Below, piece after piece: positions 1 through 6,182 of a stretch of DNA of 7,761 bases (positions within the stretch are counted from its first letter, which is position 1; each line of letters begins with the position of its first letter). Source of the stretch: Ferruginibacter sp. (lineage in GTDB: Bacteria > Bacteroidota > Bacteroidia > Chitinophagales > Chitinophagaceae); NCBI GenBank assembly GCA_025357775.1, contig JANXOQ010000416.1, positions 1 to 7,761 on the forward strand. The letters are read 5' to 3'. The notes under the pieces are model-generated. The model was given only the letters and a program-made list of their open reading frames with translations. It was not told the origin of the DNA and ran no database searches. A program made the position numbers and the translations under genes.

Positions 1-132
1 ACATAAACCAGTTTATTTAACACAATTAAAAATGGAGTGAGTAAGTGCCTACTTCAATTGATTTTTTTACTTGAATGTACCCTAAGTTAAAAATTTCAAA
101 TAAAAGAAACGCTAAGTTTTTTAAAAAAATTA

Positions 133-163
133 TTGCTTCTATTCATCCCCACAATTACTTTTC
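133..163 (+). promoter_or_regulatory. possible promoter for the nagB fusion gene
   Basis: A TTG at 133-135 is followed after 20 bases by TACTTTTC at 156-163, one mismatch from the Bacteroidota -7 consensus TAnnTTTG; the spacing fits the known TTG-N17-23-TAnnTTTG arrangement. Transcription would begin near 169 and leave a leader of roughly 45 bases. The region is so AT-rich that a chance match is quite possible. Confidence 0.25.
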
Positions 164-214
164 TATTTTTATTGAAAAAGATTTATTTTAGCATAAATTG
201 AAAATATTATAAGC

Positions 215-2137
215 ATGTTAATAGAAACTTTTGCGCCCACAAAATTAATGTCGTTTGAAAAAATTGAAACGAAAATTTTTGTAACAATGGAAGAAGTATG
301 CAACTCCGTAGCAAATGAAATAGCAGCACTTATTACAAAAAAACAACGTTTAGGTGAAACCACCGTACTAGGTTTGGCTACTGGTGCTACTCCCAAAAAA
401 GTATATACGGCACTTATTAAACTACACAAAGATGATGGCTTAAGTTTTGAAAATGTAATTACTTTTAACCTAGACGAATACTATGGTGTGCAACCAGATA
501 CTATACAAAGCTATAAGCGCTTTATGGATGAAAATTTGTTTGACCATATTAATATAAAAAAAGAAAACTGCTACATACCACAAGGTAATATACCGCAAGA
601 GTTAGTGAAACAACATTGCGAACAATATGAAAAAATTATAGAAAATTATGGTGGTATAGATTTTCAAATATTGGGTATTGGTAGAAACGGACATATAGGT
701 TTTAATGAACCAGGCAGCCATGTAAGTTCTATTACCAGATTAATAACGCTTGACCACTTAACTCGTTTTGATGCTGCTTATGAATTTGGAGGCATAGCCA
801 ATGTGCCACGAAAAGCAATAACTATGGGTGTTGGCAGCATCCTAAAAGCAAAAAGAATTGTACTGCTTGCATGGGGCGAACGCAAAGCAAATATTATAAA
901 AGCAGCTGTGGAAGGACCAGTAACTGAGTTTGTACCTGCATCTTATTTGCAAGGGCATCACAACGTACAATTTGTGTTAGACGAAAGTAGCTCGGCAGAA
1001 CTTACTCGTATAAAAACCCCTTGGCTTACCGACGATGTATTGTGGAATAAAGGCATGATAAAAAAAGCTGTTATTCATCTTGCATTTTTATTGGAAAAAC
1101 CTATTTTAAAACTTACCAATAACGATTATAACCAAAATGGATTGAGCGATTTGCTTGCATTATACGGACAGGCGTACGATATAAATATTGAAATTTTTAA
1201 TTACTTACAACATAGCATTACTGGCTGGCCAGGTGGCAAACCCAATGCTGATGATACTAATAGACCAGAGCGGGCTACACCTGAAAAAAAGAGAGTAATT
1301 ATTTTTAGCCCACATCCTGATGATGATATTATTTCTATGGGAGGTACTTTTCAGCGATTGGTAGACCAAGAGCATGAAGTGCATGTAGCCTACCAAACTA
1401 GTGGAAATATTGCGGTGGCAGATGATGAAGCATTACGATTTATAGAATTTGTGAGAGATTATAATCAACAATTTGGAGTAAAAAGTGTGGAAACAGAAAA
1501 AATGTATGAAGATGCATTGGCTTTTTTACAAATAAAGAAAAGTGGTGAAAAAGACATAGAAGCGCTACGCCAAGTAAAAGGGATTATTAGAAAAGGCGAG
1601 GCAAAAAATACCTGTCGATTTGTAGGTGTGCCACAAGAGCGTGCACATTTTTTAAACATGCCTTTTTATGAAACAGGCTTGGTTGAAAAATATCCGTTGG
1701 GCGAAACAGATTTTGAAATAGTATCAAAACTAATTAATGACATAAAACCACATCAAATATACGCTGCGGGCGACCTTGCAGACCCACATGGTACACACCG
1801 TGTATGCTTAGATGCAGTGTTTGAAGCCGTAAAAAGATTGCAACACAACGAATATATGAATGACTGCTGGGTATGGTTATACAAGGGTGCTTGGGCAGAA
1901 TGGGACACTGACCTCATAGAAATGGTAGTGCCTATGAGTCCTGACCAAGTACTAAAAAAAAGAAGTGGTATTTTTAAACACCAAAGCCAAAAAGATGGCG
2001 TTGTTTTTCAAGGAGCAGATGCACGTGAGTTTTGGAAACGTGCCGAAGATAGAAACAAAGGAACAGCTGAGTTGTATAATAAACTAGGATTGGCAGAGTA
2101 TGCTGCTATGGAGGCGTTTGTCCGCTGGAGATTTTAA
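215..2137 (+). CDS. nagB: NagB glucosamine-6-phosphate deaminase-like protein fused to a PIG-L/LmbE deacetylase domain
   Basis: This 640-residue cytoplasmic protein has two enzyme domains. Residues about 15-270 are NagB-like (glucosamine 6-phosphate to fructose 6-phosphate plus ammonia): GLATGATP at 53-60, FNLDEYYG at 84-91 with catalytic Asp87, and GIGRNGHIGFNEP at 154-166 with His160 and Glu165. After a helical linker, residues about 358-600 are a PIG-L/LmbE zinc deacetylase: SPHPDDD at 365-371 and HGTH at 525-528, giving likely zinc ligands His367, Asp370 and His528 with Asp369 as base. The family is known as a glucosamine-6-phosphate deaminase-like fusion of about 640-650 residues, so the length is normal. 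Removing the acetyl group and then deaminating GlcNAc-type sugars is an inference. By eye, E. coli Asp141, Arg172 and allosteric Lys160 correspond to Asn158, Tyr189 and Ile177, so substrate and regulation may differ. The frame is closed by TAA at 194-196; ATG 215 is chosen, but ATG 248 (Met12) is possible. Confidence 0.93.
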   Translation: MLIETFAPTKLMSFEKIETKIFVTMEEVCNSVANEIAALITKKQRLGETTVLGLATGATPKKVYTALIKLHKDDGLSFENVITFNLDEYYGVQPDTIQSYKRFMDENLFDHINIKKENCYIPQGNIPQELVKQHCEQYEKIIENYGGIDFQILGIGRNGHIGFNEPGSHVSSITRLITLDHLTRFDAAYEFGGIANVPRKAITMGVGSILKAKRIVLLAWGERKANIIKAAVEGPVTEFVPASYLQGHHNVQFVLDESSSAELTRIKTPWLTDDVLWNKGMIKKAVIHLAFLLEKPILKLTNNDYNQNGLSDLLALYGQAYDINIEIFNYLQHSITGWPGGKPNADDTNRPERATPEKKRVIIFSPHPDDDIISMGGTFQRLVDQEHEVHVAYQTSGNIAVADDEALRFIEFVRDYNQQFGVKSVETEKMYEDALAFLQIKKSGEKDIEALRQVKGIIRKGEAKNTCRFVGVPQERAHFLNMPFYETGLVEKYPLGETDFEIVSKLINDIKPHQIYAAGDLADPHGTHRVCLDAVFEAVKRLQHNEYMNDCWVWLYKGAWAEWDTDLIEMVVPMSPDQVLKKRSGIFKHQSQKDGVVFQGADAREFWKRAEDRNKGTAELYNKLGLAEYAAMEAFVRWRF

Positions 2138-2504
2138 AAACTAGGCATTAGATTAATAGATTTTAAATATTCCTCATTTTGAAAAACAATTTGACTATTG
2201 AGAAATAGTAAACGTTTGATTAATTTTAAATTATAATATCAGAATTATCTCGGACAACAATAAATATTAATTAATTTTTTTGCCTGTGCTGCAACCCCAA
2301 ATACGAAACATTTTTTAAATACTTGATCGAATTTTTAAAATAACAGTCTGTGTTGGTTTGTAGCATAGCTAGTCTACTAATATTAATTTTTGTTTTATAA
2401 ATGGTTAGTTATGGATTGGCTAAGCCACTAACATAATATGATTTTTACACCCCCTTTTACTTTAAAAAATAACTCACTTTTAAAATGTTCTGATAGACTA
2501 ATCC
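2138..2504. other. 367-base convergent spacer without a recognisable gene
   Basis: This AT-rich spacer lies between the convergent nagB fusion and aldo/keto reductase genes. I see no coding frame with recognisable protein character. It holds two modest inverted repeats: ACTATT/AATAGT around a GAGA loop (2194-2209), and GTTAGT/ACTAAC (2404-2432) enclosing an alternative TGGC-TAA-GCCA hairpin at 2417-2427. Either could contribute to transcript ends, but neither is directly followed by a run of T on the relevant strand, so I do not call a terminator. Confidence 0.6.
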
Positions 2505-3377
2505 TTATTTAACCCATTCCCCATTACTTTGCTCCAACATTCTAAACCAATCTTGTAATTCCAAATTTATACCACTGGCCTTGGCAAGGTTTGGTATCTT
2601 ATAAATATCTGTTGTACCACAAACAGGTATTATTCCAGCTGGGTGTTTTAGTATCCACGCAAGTAATAAAGCATTAATAGTTGTGTTATATTTTTCTGCT
2701 AAATTGATTATTTTATTTTTTAAGAGGTCAGTTTTCTCATTTTGTATTTTAAAAATATTCCCCAGCGGCGACCAAGCCATTGGCTTAATATTATGAATTT
2801 GCATGTAATCTAAATCTCCATTATGCATTGCCCCATTATGTGTAAGCGAAAATTCTATTTGATTAAAATCAATACTTGTTTTTGTAAGTAATAAATCCAT
2901 TTGTGAAGCACTAAAATTAGAAACACCAAAGCCAATAATTTTACCACTTGTTTTAAGTGTATCTATTGCTGCGGCTATTTCATCTGTTTGCATCAGTGGG
3001 CTGGGCCTGTGTAGCAGTAATACATCTAAATAATCTGTTTGTAAGTTTTGTAAAGATTGTTCTACCGATTTTGTAATATGTTCTTTGCTGTAATTGTAAT
3101 GCTTAATATTATTGTTTCTATTTATATCTTGCAATTGTATTCCACATTTAGAAATAAATTGTAATTGCGTTCTTTCTATTTTACTTTCTTTAAAAGCTTT
3201 TCCAAATGAGGTTTCTGTAGTATAATTTCCATAAATATCTGCATGGTCAAAACTTGTAATGTTGTTTATAATGTATTCGTTAATAAGTGCGGTTATTTGT
3301 TGTGTATTGAGATTTTTGCCCCAAGTACCCCAATTCATTGTACCAGCAATTATTGTAGAAAAAGTAATATTATTCAT
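2505..3377 (-). CDS. aldo/keto reductase, YdhF-like
   Basis: This 290-residue protein is a cytoplasmic NAD(P)H-dependent oxidoreductase of the aldo/keto reductase superfamily, which folds as a TIM barrel and reduces aldehydes or ketones. The catalytic tetrad is complete: Asp44 and Tyr49 in FDHADIYG (43-50), Lys77 in SKCG, and His123 in LLHRP. Cofactor-binding segments are GVSNF (151-155), AWSPLG (201-206) and GTTDIYKI (254-261). The motifs HADIYG, SKCG, LLHRPSPLM, GVSNF and PMAWSPLG, and the C-terminal QDWFRM, match E. coli YdhF well by eye, and the length is usual for that group. The physiological substrate cannot be read from the sequence. ATG 3377 is preceded by an A-rich leader without a Shine-Dalgarno sequence. 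The gene stands alone: convergent with the nagB fusion, divergent from the ABC ATPase. I found no convincing promoter in the 190-base divergent spacer. Confidence 0.93.
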   Translation of the reverse strand: MNNITFSTIIAGTMNWGTWGKNLNTQQITALINEYIINNITSFDHADIYGNYTTETSFGKAFKESKIERTQLQFISKCGIQLQDINRNNNIKHYNYSKEHITKSVEQSLQNLQTDYLDVLLLHRPSPLMQTDEIAAAIDTLKTSGKIIGFGVSNFSASQMDLLLTKTSIDFNQIEFSLTHNGAMHNGDLDYMQIHNIKPMAWSPLGNIFKIQNEKTDLLKNKIINLAEKYNTTINALLLAWILKHPAGIIPVCGTTDIYKIPNLAKASGINLELQDWFRMLEQSNGEWVK

Positions 3378-3569
3378 GCTTATTTTTTTGTTAAAGTAAT
3401 TATTATGTTAGCAAATTTTTAGAAGGTTGAATACCCTTTAGGTAGTGTATAATAATTATAAATTCACCCATGCCTAATTCTTAAACTTCTTTCCTATCTT
3501 CACTTTTGTATAAAAATACTTTAAATTTTTAAAAAGGAATTCTTAAAAAAGTAGCAAAAATATTAAGTG

Positions 3570-4331
3570 ATGAAAAACACAATTATTTCAGTAAAAAATC
3601 TTACCAAAAACTATGGCAGTTTTGAAGCAGTAAAAGATATTTCTTTTGAAGTATATGAAGGAGAAATATTTGGATTACTTGGACCAAATGGAGCAGGAAA
3701 AAGTACCACTTTAGAAATTATAGAAACGCTAAGAGAGAAAACATCTGGAAAAGTTTTTGTTGGTGGGTTAGACCTAGATAAAGCCCCCAATGAGATTAAA
3801 AAAATAATAGGAGTGCAATTACAAACCTCTGGTTTTTACCCAGGGCTAAATTTGCTGGAGCTTATTAAACTCTTTAGTGGCCTATATAACAGAGAGGTGG
3901 ATGGAATGGAATTGCTTAAAAAAGTAAACCTTGCAGATAAAGCTAAAAATAAAAGTAAAGAATTAAGCGGTGGACAAAAACAGCGTTTTTCTATTGCCAC
4001 CACCTTAATAAATAATCCTAAAATTGTTTTTTTAGATGAACCCACTACCGGGTTAGACCCCCAAGCTCGTAGAAATTTGTGGGACTTAATAAAAAAGATA
4101 AGGGATAATGGAACAACCGTTATACTCACCACACATTATATGGATGAAGCAGAACAACTTTGTGACCGTATTGCCATTATGAACGAAGGTAAAATTATTA
4201 AACTTGATAGCCCAGATGGAATGATAGACGAACTAGTAGCTACTGGTTTTGAAAGACCTAAACAAGTAAAAGCAGCTAATTTAGAAGACGTATTTTTAAA
4301 CCTTACGGGCATAGAAATGAAGCCTGACTAA
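3570..4331 (+). CDS. ABC transporter ATP-binding protein (DRA/ABC-2 exporter type)
   Basis: This 253-residue protein is the ATP-hydrolysing subunit of an ABC transporter and would act on the inner face of the cytoplasmic membrane. All nucleotide-binding motifs are intact: Walker A GPNGAGKST (38-46), Q-loop GVQLQ (81-85), signature LSGGQ (132-136), Walker B IVFLDEPT (152-159), D-loop GLD and H-loop His189. The C-terminal NLEDVFLNLTG (237-247) is typical of ATPases that pair with ABC-2-type export permeases, as in DrrA, NodI or CcmA relatives. No permease gene is adjacent: the next gene downstream is the prolyl isomerase and the upstream neighbour is divergent. The partner must therefore be encoded elsewhere and the substrate is unknown. 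Translation could start at GTG 3567 or at ATG 3570, the very next codon; I prefer ATG. The leader is A-rich without a Shine-Dalgarno sequence. Confidence 0.95.
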   Translation: MKNTIISVKNLTKNYGSFEAVKDISFEVYEGEIFGLLGPNGAGKSTTLEIIETLREKTSGKVFVGGLDLDKAPNEIKKIIGVQLQTSGFYPGLNLLELIKLFSGLYNREVDGMELLKKVNLADKAKNKSKELSGGQKQRFSIATTLINNPKIVFLDEPTTGLDPQARRNLWDLIKKIRDNGTTVILTTHYMDEAEQLCDRIAIMNEGKIIKLDSPDGMIDELVATGFERPKQVKAANLEDVFLNLTGIEMKPD

Positions 4332-4349
4332 GGTTTGATATAAATTTTG

Positions 4350-4373
4350 TTAAGAAATGTATACTTTTCTTAA
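4350..4373 (+). terminator. possible weak terminator after the ABC ATPase gene
   Basis: TTAAGAAA at 4350-4357 and TTTCTTAA at 4366-4373 form a perfect 8-bp inverted repeat around an 8-base loop, 18 bases after the stop codon, and are followed by TTGTTGTT. The stem has only one G-C pair, so folding would be weak. A separate promoter candidate for the next gene, 40 bases on, fits the idea that transcription of the ATPase ends here. Confidence 0.25.
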
Positions 4374-4412
4374 TTGTTGTTAAAAAAAAGTATAATTTAT
4401 AATTGCAGATAT

Positions 4413-4420
4413 TATATTTG
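4413..4420 (+). promoter_or_regulatory. candidate -7 promoter element for the prolyl isomerase operon
   Basis: TATATTTG matches the Bacteroidota -7 consensus TAnnTTTG exactly and ends 17 bases before the ATG of the FKBP gene, so the mRNA leader would be short. No TTG lies at the expected -33 distance (the nearest are about 7 and 33 bases upstream), which lowers confidence. If real, it drives both the prolyl isomerase and the YfiT-family gene. Confidence 0.4.
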
Positions 4421-4437
4421 TAAAAAATAGAAATACA

Positions 4438-5358
4438 ATGAAGAAATTATTAGTATCAACTTCCTTTATTGTTTTAGCATTTAGTGGCATATATGCACAA
4501 ACTACTAAAACTACTGTGGCTACAAAACCTACAACCGCTACAACTACTGTTGTACCTGCACAAGCAGGGGTAAGCACCAATATTGTAAAAATATTGCCAC
4601 CAGTGCCCGCATTTGCTAATGCAACGGATAGCTTTAGCTATGCAGCTGGTATGAGTATTGCAGAAAGTTTGAAGCAAGCTGGTGCAAAAAAAATAAATGC
4701 ACAATTATTTGCAAAAGCTTTAAATACCGTGTATGCAAATGGTAAAACAATTTACACAAAAGAGCAAGCACAATTTGTATTGCAAACAATGCTGCAAGGC
4801 ATGGCAAAAAATAAACCTGCTGTAAAAAAAATTGATGGCCCACAAAGGAAAGAAGGTGCAGCATTTTTAGCAGCATGTAAGAAAAAGCCTGGTATAATTA
4901 CTTTACCAAATGGGTTACAATACGAAATACTAAAAGAAGGGGAGCCCAATGGAGCAAAACCATCATTACAAGATCAAGTGTCTGTTCATTATGTTGGAAC
5001 TTTAATAAACGGAACAGAGTTTGATAATTCTATTAAGCGTGGGCAACCAGCTACTTTTCCGCTTACAGGTGTTATACGTGGGTGGACAGAGATTTTACAG
5101 TTAATGCCAAAAGGAGCTAAGTGGAAGGTAAATATACCAAGCGAATTAGCCTATGGCGAAAACCCACCAAGTGCACAAATACCTCCCAATTCTGTCTTAA
5201 TATTTGAAATAGAATTATTAGATATTATAAAAGCAAACACAGCACCGCCTGTTGCACCACCGCCACCACCAGTTGCGCCGCCACCACCACCAGTTGCACC
5301 GCCACCACCACCAGTTGCACCGCCGCCACCACCAGTTGCACCAACATCACCAAAATAA
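4438..5358 (+). CDS. exported FKBP-type peptidyl-prolyl cis-trans isomerase with proline-rich tail
   Basis: This 306-residue protein catalyses cis-trans isomerisation of X-Pro bonds and probably assists folding in the periplasm. Residues 1-20 are a signal peptide: two lysines, a hydrophobic core, and likely cleavage after GIYA. There is no lipobox cysteine. A Thr-rich linker follows, then a helical FKBP_N (Mip/FkpA-like, usually dimerising) domain at about 64-125 and an FKBP catalytic domain at about 157-265. The FKBP12 active-site positions are all present: Tyr185, Phe195, Asp196, Phe207, Val212, Ile213, Trp216, Tyr239 and Phe256, so activity is expected. The tail (272-306) is four tandem VAPPPPP units ending in VAPTSPK. 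Such a tail is not part of the standard FKBP fold and may act as a stiff spacer or binding segment; that is inference. The stop codon is 2 bases before the ATG of the YfiT-family gene, so the two are probably cotranscribed. ATG 4438 is chosen because it begins the signal peptide. Confidence 0.95.
   Translation: MKKLLVSTSFIVLAFSGIYAQTTKTTVATKPTTATTTVVPAQAGVSTNIVKILPPVPAFANATDSFSYAAGMSIAESLKQAGAKKINAQLFAKALNTVYANGKTIYTKEQAQFVLQTMLQGMAKNKPAVKKIDGPQRKEGAAFLAACKKKPGIITLPNGLQYEILKEGEPNGAKPSLQDQVSVHYVGTLINGTEFDNSIKRGQPATFPLTGVIRGWTEILQLMPKGAKWKVNIPSELAYGENPPSAQIPPNSVLIFEIELLDIIKANTAPPVAPPPPPVAPPPPPVAPPPPPVAPPPPPVAPTSPK
5251..5352 (+). repeat. tandem 21-bp repeat encoding VAPPPPP
   Basis: Four full 21-base units start at 5251, 5272, 5293 and 5314, each encoding Val-Ala-Pro5, and a diverged partial fifth unit follows at 5335-5352 (VAPTSP). 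Copies differ only at third codon positions (CCA/CCG, GCA/GCG), so the repeat is in frame and has drifted silently. It is far richer in G and C than its surroundings. Gain or loss of a unit would keep the frame and alter tail length by seven residues. Confidence 0.97.
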
Positions 5359-5360
5359 AT

Positions 5361-5885
5361 ATGATAAATTTAAGTTTTCCAATTGGGAAATATATAGAGC
5401 AGCCATTCTCTGAGTCACAACTCAAAGAGTGGCTGCTTGATATTGATACATTGCCAAAGGCATTGGAGTTTGCTATTACTAACCTTGATGCAGTACATTT
5501 AGAAGCGCCATATCGCCCAGGTGGCTGGAATAGTAGGCAAGTCGTACACCATGTAGCGGATAGCCACATGAATGCTTTTATAAGAATAAAGCTGGCACTT
5601 ACTGAAGATAACCCAACTATAAAACCTTATGACCAAGATGCATGGGTGCTGATAAGCGATACACAAAATGTACCTATAAATGTATCGCTTACACTTTTGT
5701 ATGCAGTGCATACCCGTATGCTGGCTGTGTTACAAAGCATAAAAGAAAATGAGTGGCAACGAACCGTAGAGCATCCTGAGTATAAAACAAAAATGAGTAT
5801 TTGGTATATACTCGGTTTGTATGCATGGCATGGAAAACACCATACTGCACACATTATTAATTTAAGAGAGCGAATGGGTTGGTAG
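5361..5885 (+). CDS. YfiT family metal-dependent (bacillithiol) transferase, DinB-like four-helix fold
   Basis: This 174-residue cytoplasmic protein matches the B. subtilis YfiT family closely by eye: NLSFPIGK at the N-terminus, YRPGGWNSRQVVHHVADSH (51-69), FIRIKLALTED (73-83), PTIKPY and YAWHGKHHTAHI (154-165). The family has a DinB-like four-helix bundle with a divalent metal held by three histidines; the likely ligands here are one of His63/His64, plus His160 and His164. Family members are described as bacillithiol S-transferases or, in older annotation, putative metal-dependent hydrolases. Use of bacillithiol in this organism is inferred, not shown. The length equals the family's usual size. 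It starts 2 bases after the prolyl isomerase stop and has no room for its own promoter, so it is probably translated from the same mRNA. ATG 5361 retains the conserved N-terminal NLSFPIGK segment. Confidence 0.92.
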   Translation: MINLSFPIGKYIEQPFSESQLKEWLLDIDTLPKALEFAITNLDAVHLEAPYRPGGWNSRQVVHHVADSHMNAFIRIKLALTEDNPTIKPYDQDAWVLISDTQNVPINVSLTLLYAVHTRMLAVLQSIKENEWQRTVEHPEYKTKMSIWYILGLYAWHGKHHTAHIINLRERMGW

Positions 5886-5896
5886 ATTTTGTAAAA

Positions 5897-5917
5897 AATA
5901 TTTTATTTTAAAATATT
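5897..5917 (+). terminator. possible weak terminator after the YfiT-family gene
   Basis: AATATTTT at 5897-5904 and AAAATATT at 5910-5917 form a perfect 8-bp inverted repeat with a 5-base loop, 11 bases after the stop. The stem is entirely A-T and no clean T run follows, so in this AT-rich DNA it may be chance. Confidence 0.2.
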
Positions 5918-5957
5918 CTATTGATTTACAAGTACAACATTATTTTGTTTGCTATTT

Positions 5958-5969
5958 GTTATGCATAAC
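5958..5969. repeat. 12-base perfect palindrome
   Basis: GTTATGCATAAC equals its own reverse complement over all 12 bases. It lies 73 bases after the YfiT-family stop and is not near a gene start, so an ordinary operator role is not obvious. It could be a protein-binding site or a genome-wide interspersed motif. Confidence 0.7.
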
Positions 5970-6070
5970 GTCTAATTGTTTGTAGTATCAATTTTAAGCC
6001 ATTAGAACTTGCAAATTTGAATTGTATATTTAGTAGAGTACAGTTCTCAAAAATAAGAATGACTACATGA

Positions 6071-6098
6071 GTTTGTAAACTGGAGAGGTTTTTAAACT
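6071..6098. repeat. pair of 11-base direct repeats
   Basis: GTTTGTAAACT (6071-6081) and GTTTTTAAACT (6088-6098) differ at one base, and each contains a near-palindromic GTTTnTAAAC core. Their starts are 17 bases apart. The arrangement resembles a two-site operator, but no gene start is close, so the function is unknown. Confidence 0.45.
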
Positions 6099-6122
6099 AT
6101 ATAAATTACGACAAACTTACCC

Positions 6123-6162
6123 TTACAACCTTATAGAAAGGATTCTATTTATAAGGTTGTAA
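6123..6162 (-). terminator. strong hairpin at the 3' end of the DUF4332 gene
   Basis: TTACAACCTTATA (6123-6135) and TATAAGGTTGTAA (6150-6162) form a perfect 13-bp stem. Pairing can continue inward through a G-T wobble and A-T pairs to a four-base GATT loop, with one mismatch. It begins 20 bases past the DUF4332 stop, which fits a transcript end or an RNA-stabilising 3' structure. Neither strand has a clean T run directly after it, so it is not a textbook intrinsic terminator. It could also block read-through from the opposing YfiT-family gene. Confidence 0.5.
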
Positions 6163-6182
6163 TAGTAATTAATTTAATGGGT

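Larger units (their letters stand above)
5886..6182. other. 297-base convergent spacer with several inverted repeats
   Basis: This spacer separates the plus-strand YfiT-family gene from the minus-strand DUF4332 gene. I see no credible coding frame. It contains an all-AT inverted repeat just after the YfiT-family stop, a 12-base perfect palindrome at 5958-5969, two near-identical 11-base direct repeats at 6071-6081 and 6088-6098, and a strong hairpin at 6123-6162. A small RNA is conceivable, but I found no matching promoter on either strand. Confidence 0.6.

Noticed and set aside
43..68. AAGT/ACTT short stem followed by a run of seven T, like a terminator for a gene left of the window.
   Set aside because: The stem is only 4 bp and no coding sequence is visible upstream within the window.
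2505..3377. Possible horizontal acquisition of the aldo/keto reductase gene because it is solitary and Asn/Ile-rich.
   Set aside because: Its base composition is not clearly different by eye from neighbours in this AT-rich genome, and no mobile-element remnants flank it.
3567..3569. GTG as start codon of the ABC ATPase.
   Set aside because: The next codon is ATG, the more common start, and the extra residue has no support; the choice changes the protein by only one residue.
5225..5569. A 114-codon minus-strand open frame opposite the prolyl isomerase tail and the start of the YfiT-family gene.
   Set aside because: Its repetitive Val/Gln/Leu composition is just the reverse reading of the proline repeat, and it overlaps two well-supported genes.
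5958..6000. The palindrome resembles the end of an integron attC site.
   Set aside because: The halves do not fit the GTTRRRY and RYYYAAC consensus, no matching second half lies within the following 150 bases, and there is no integrase or cassette structure.
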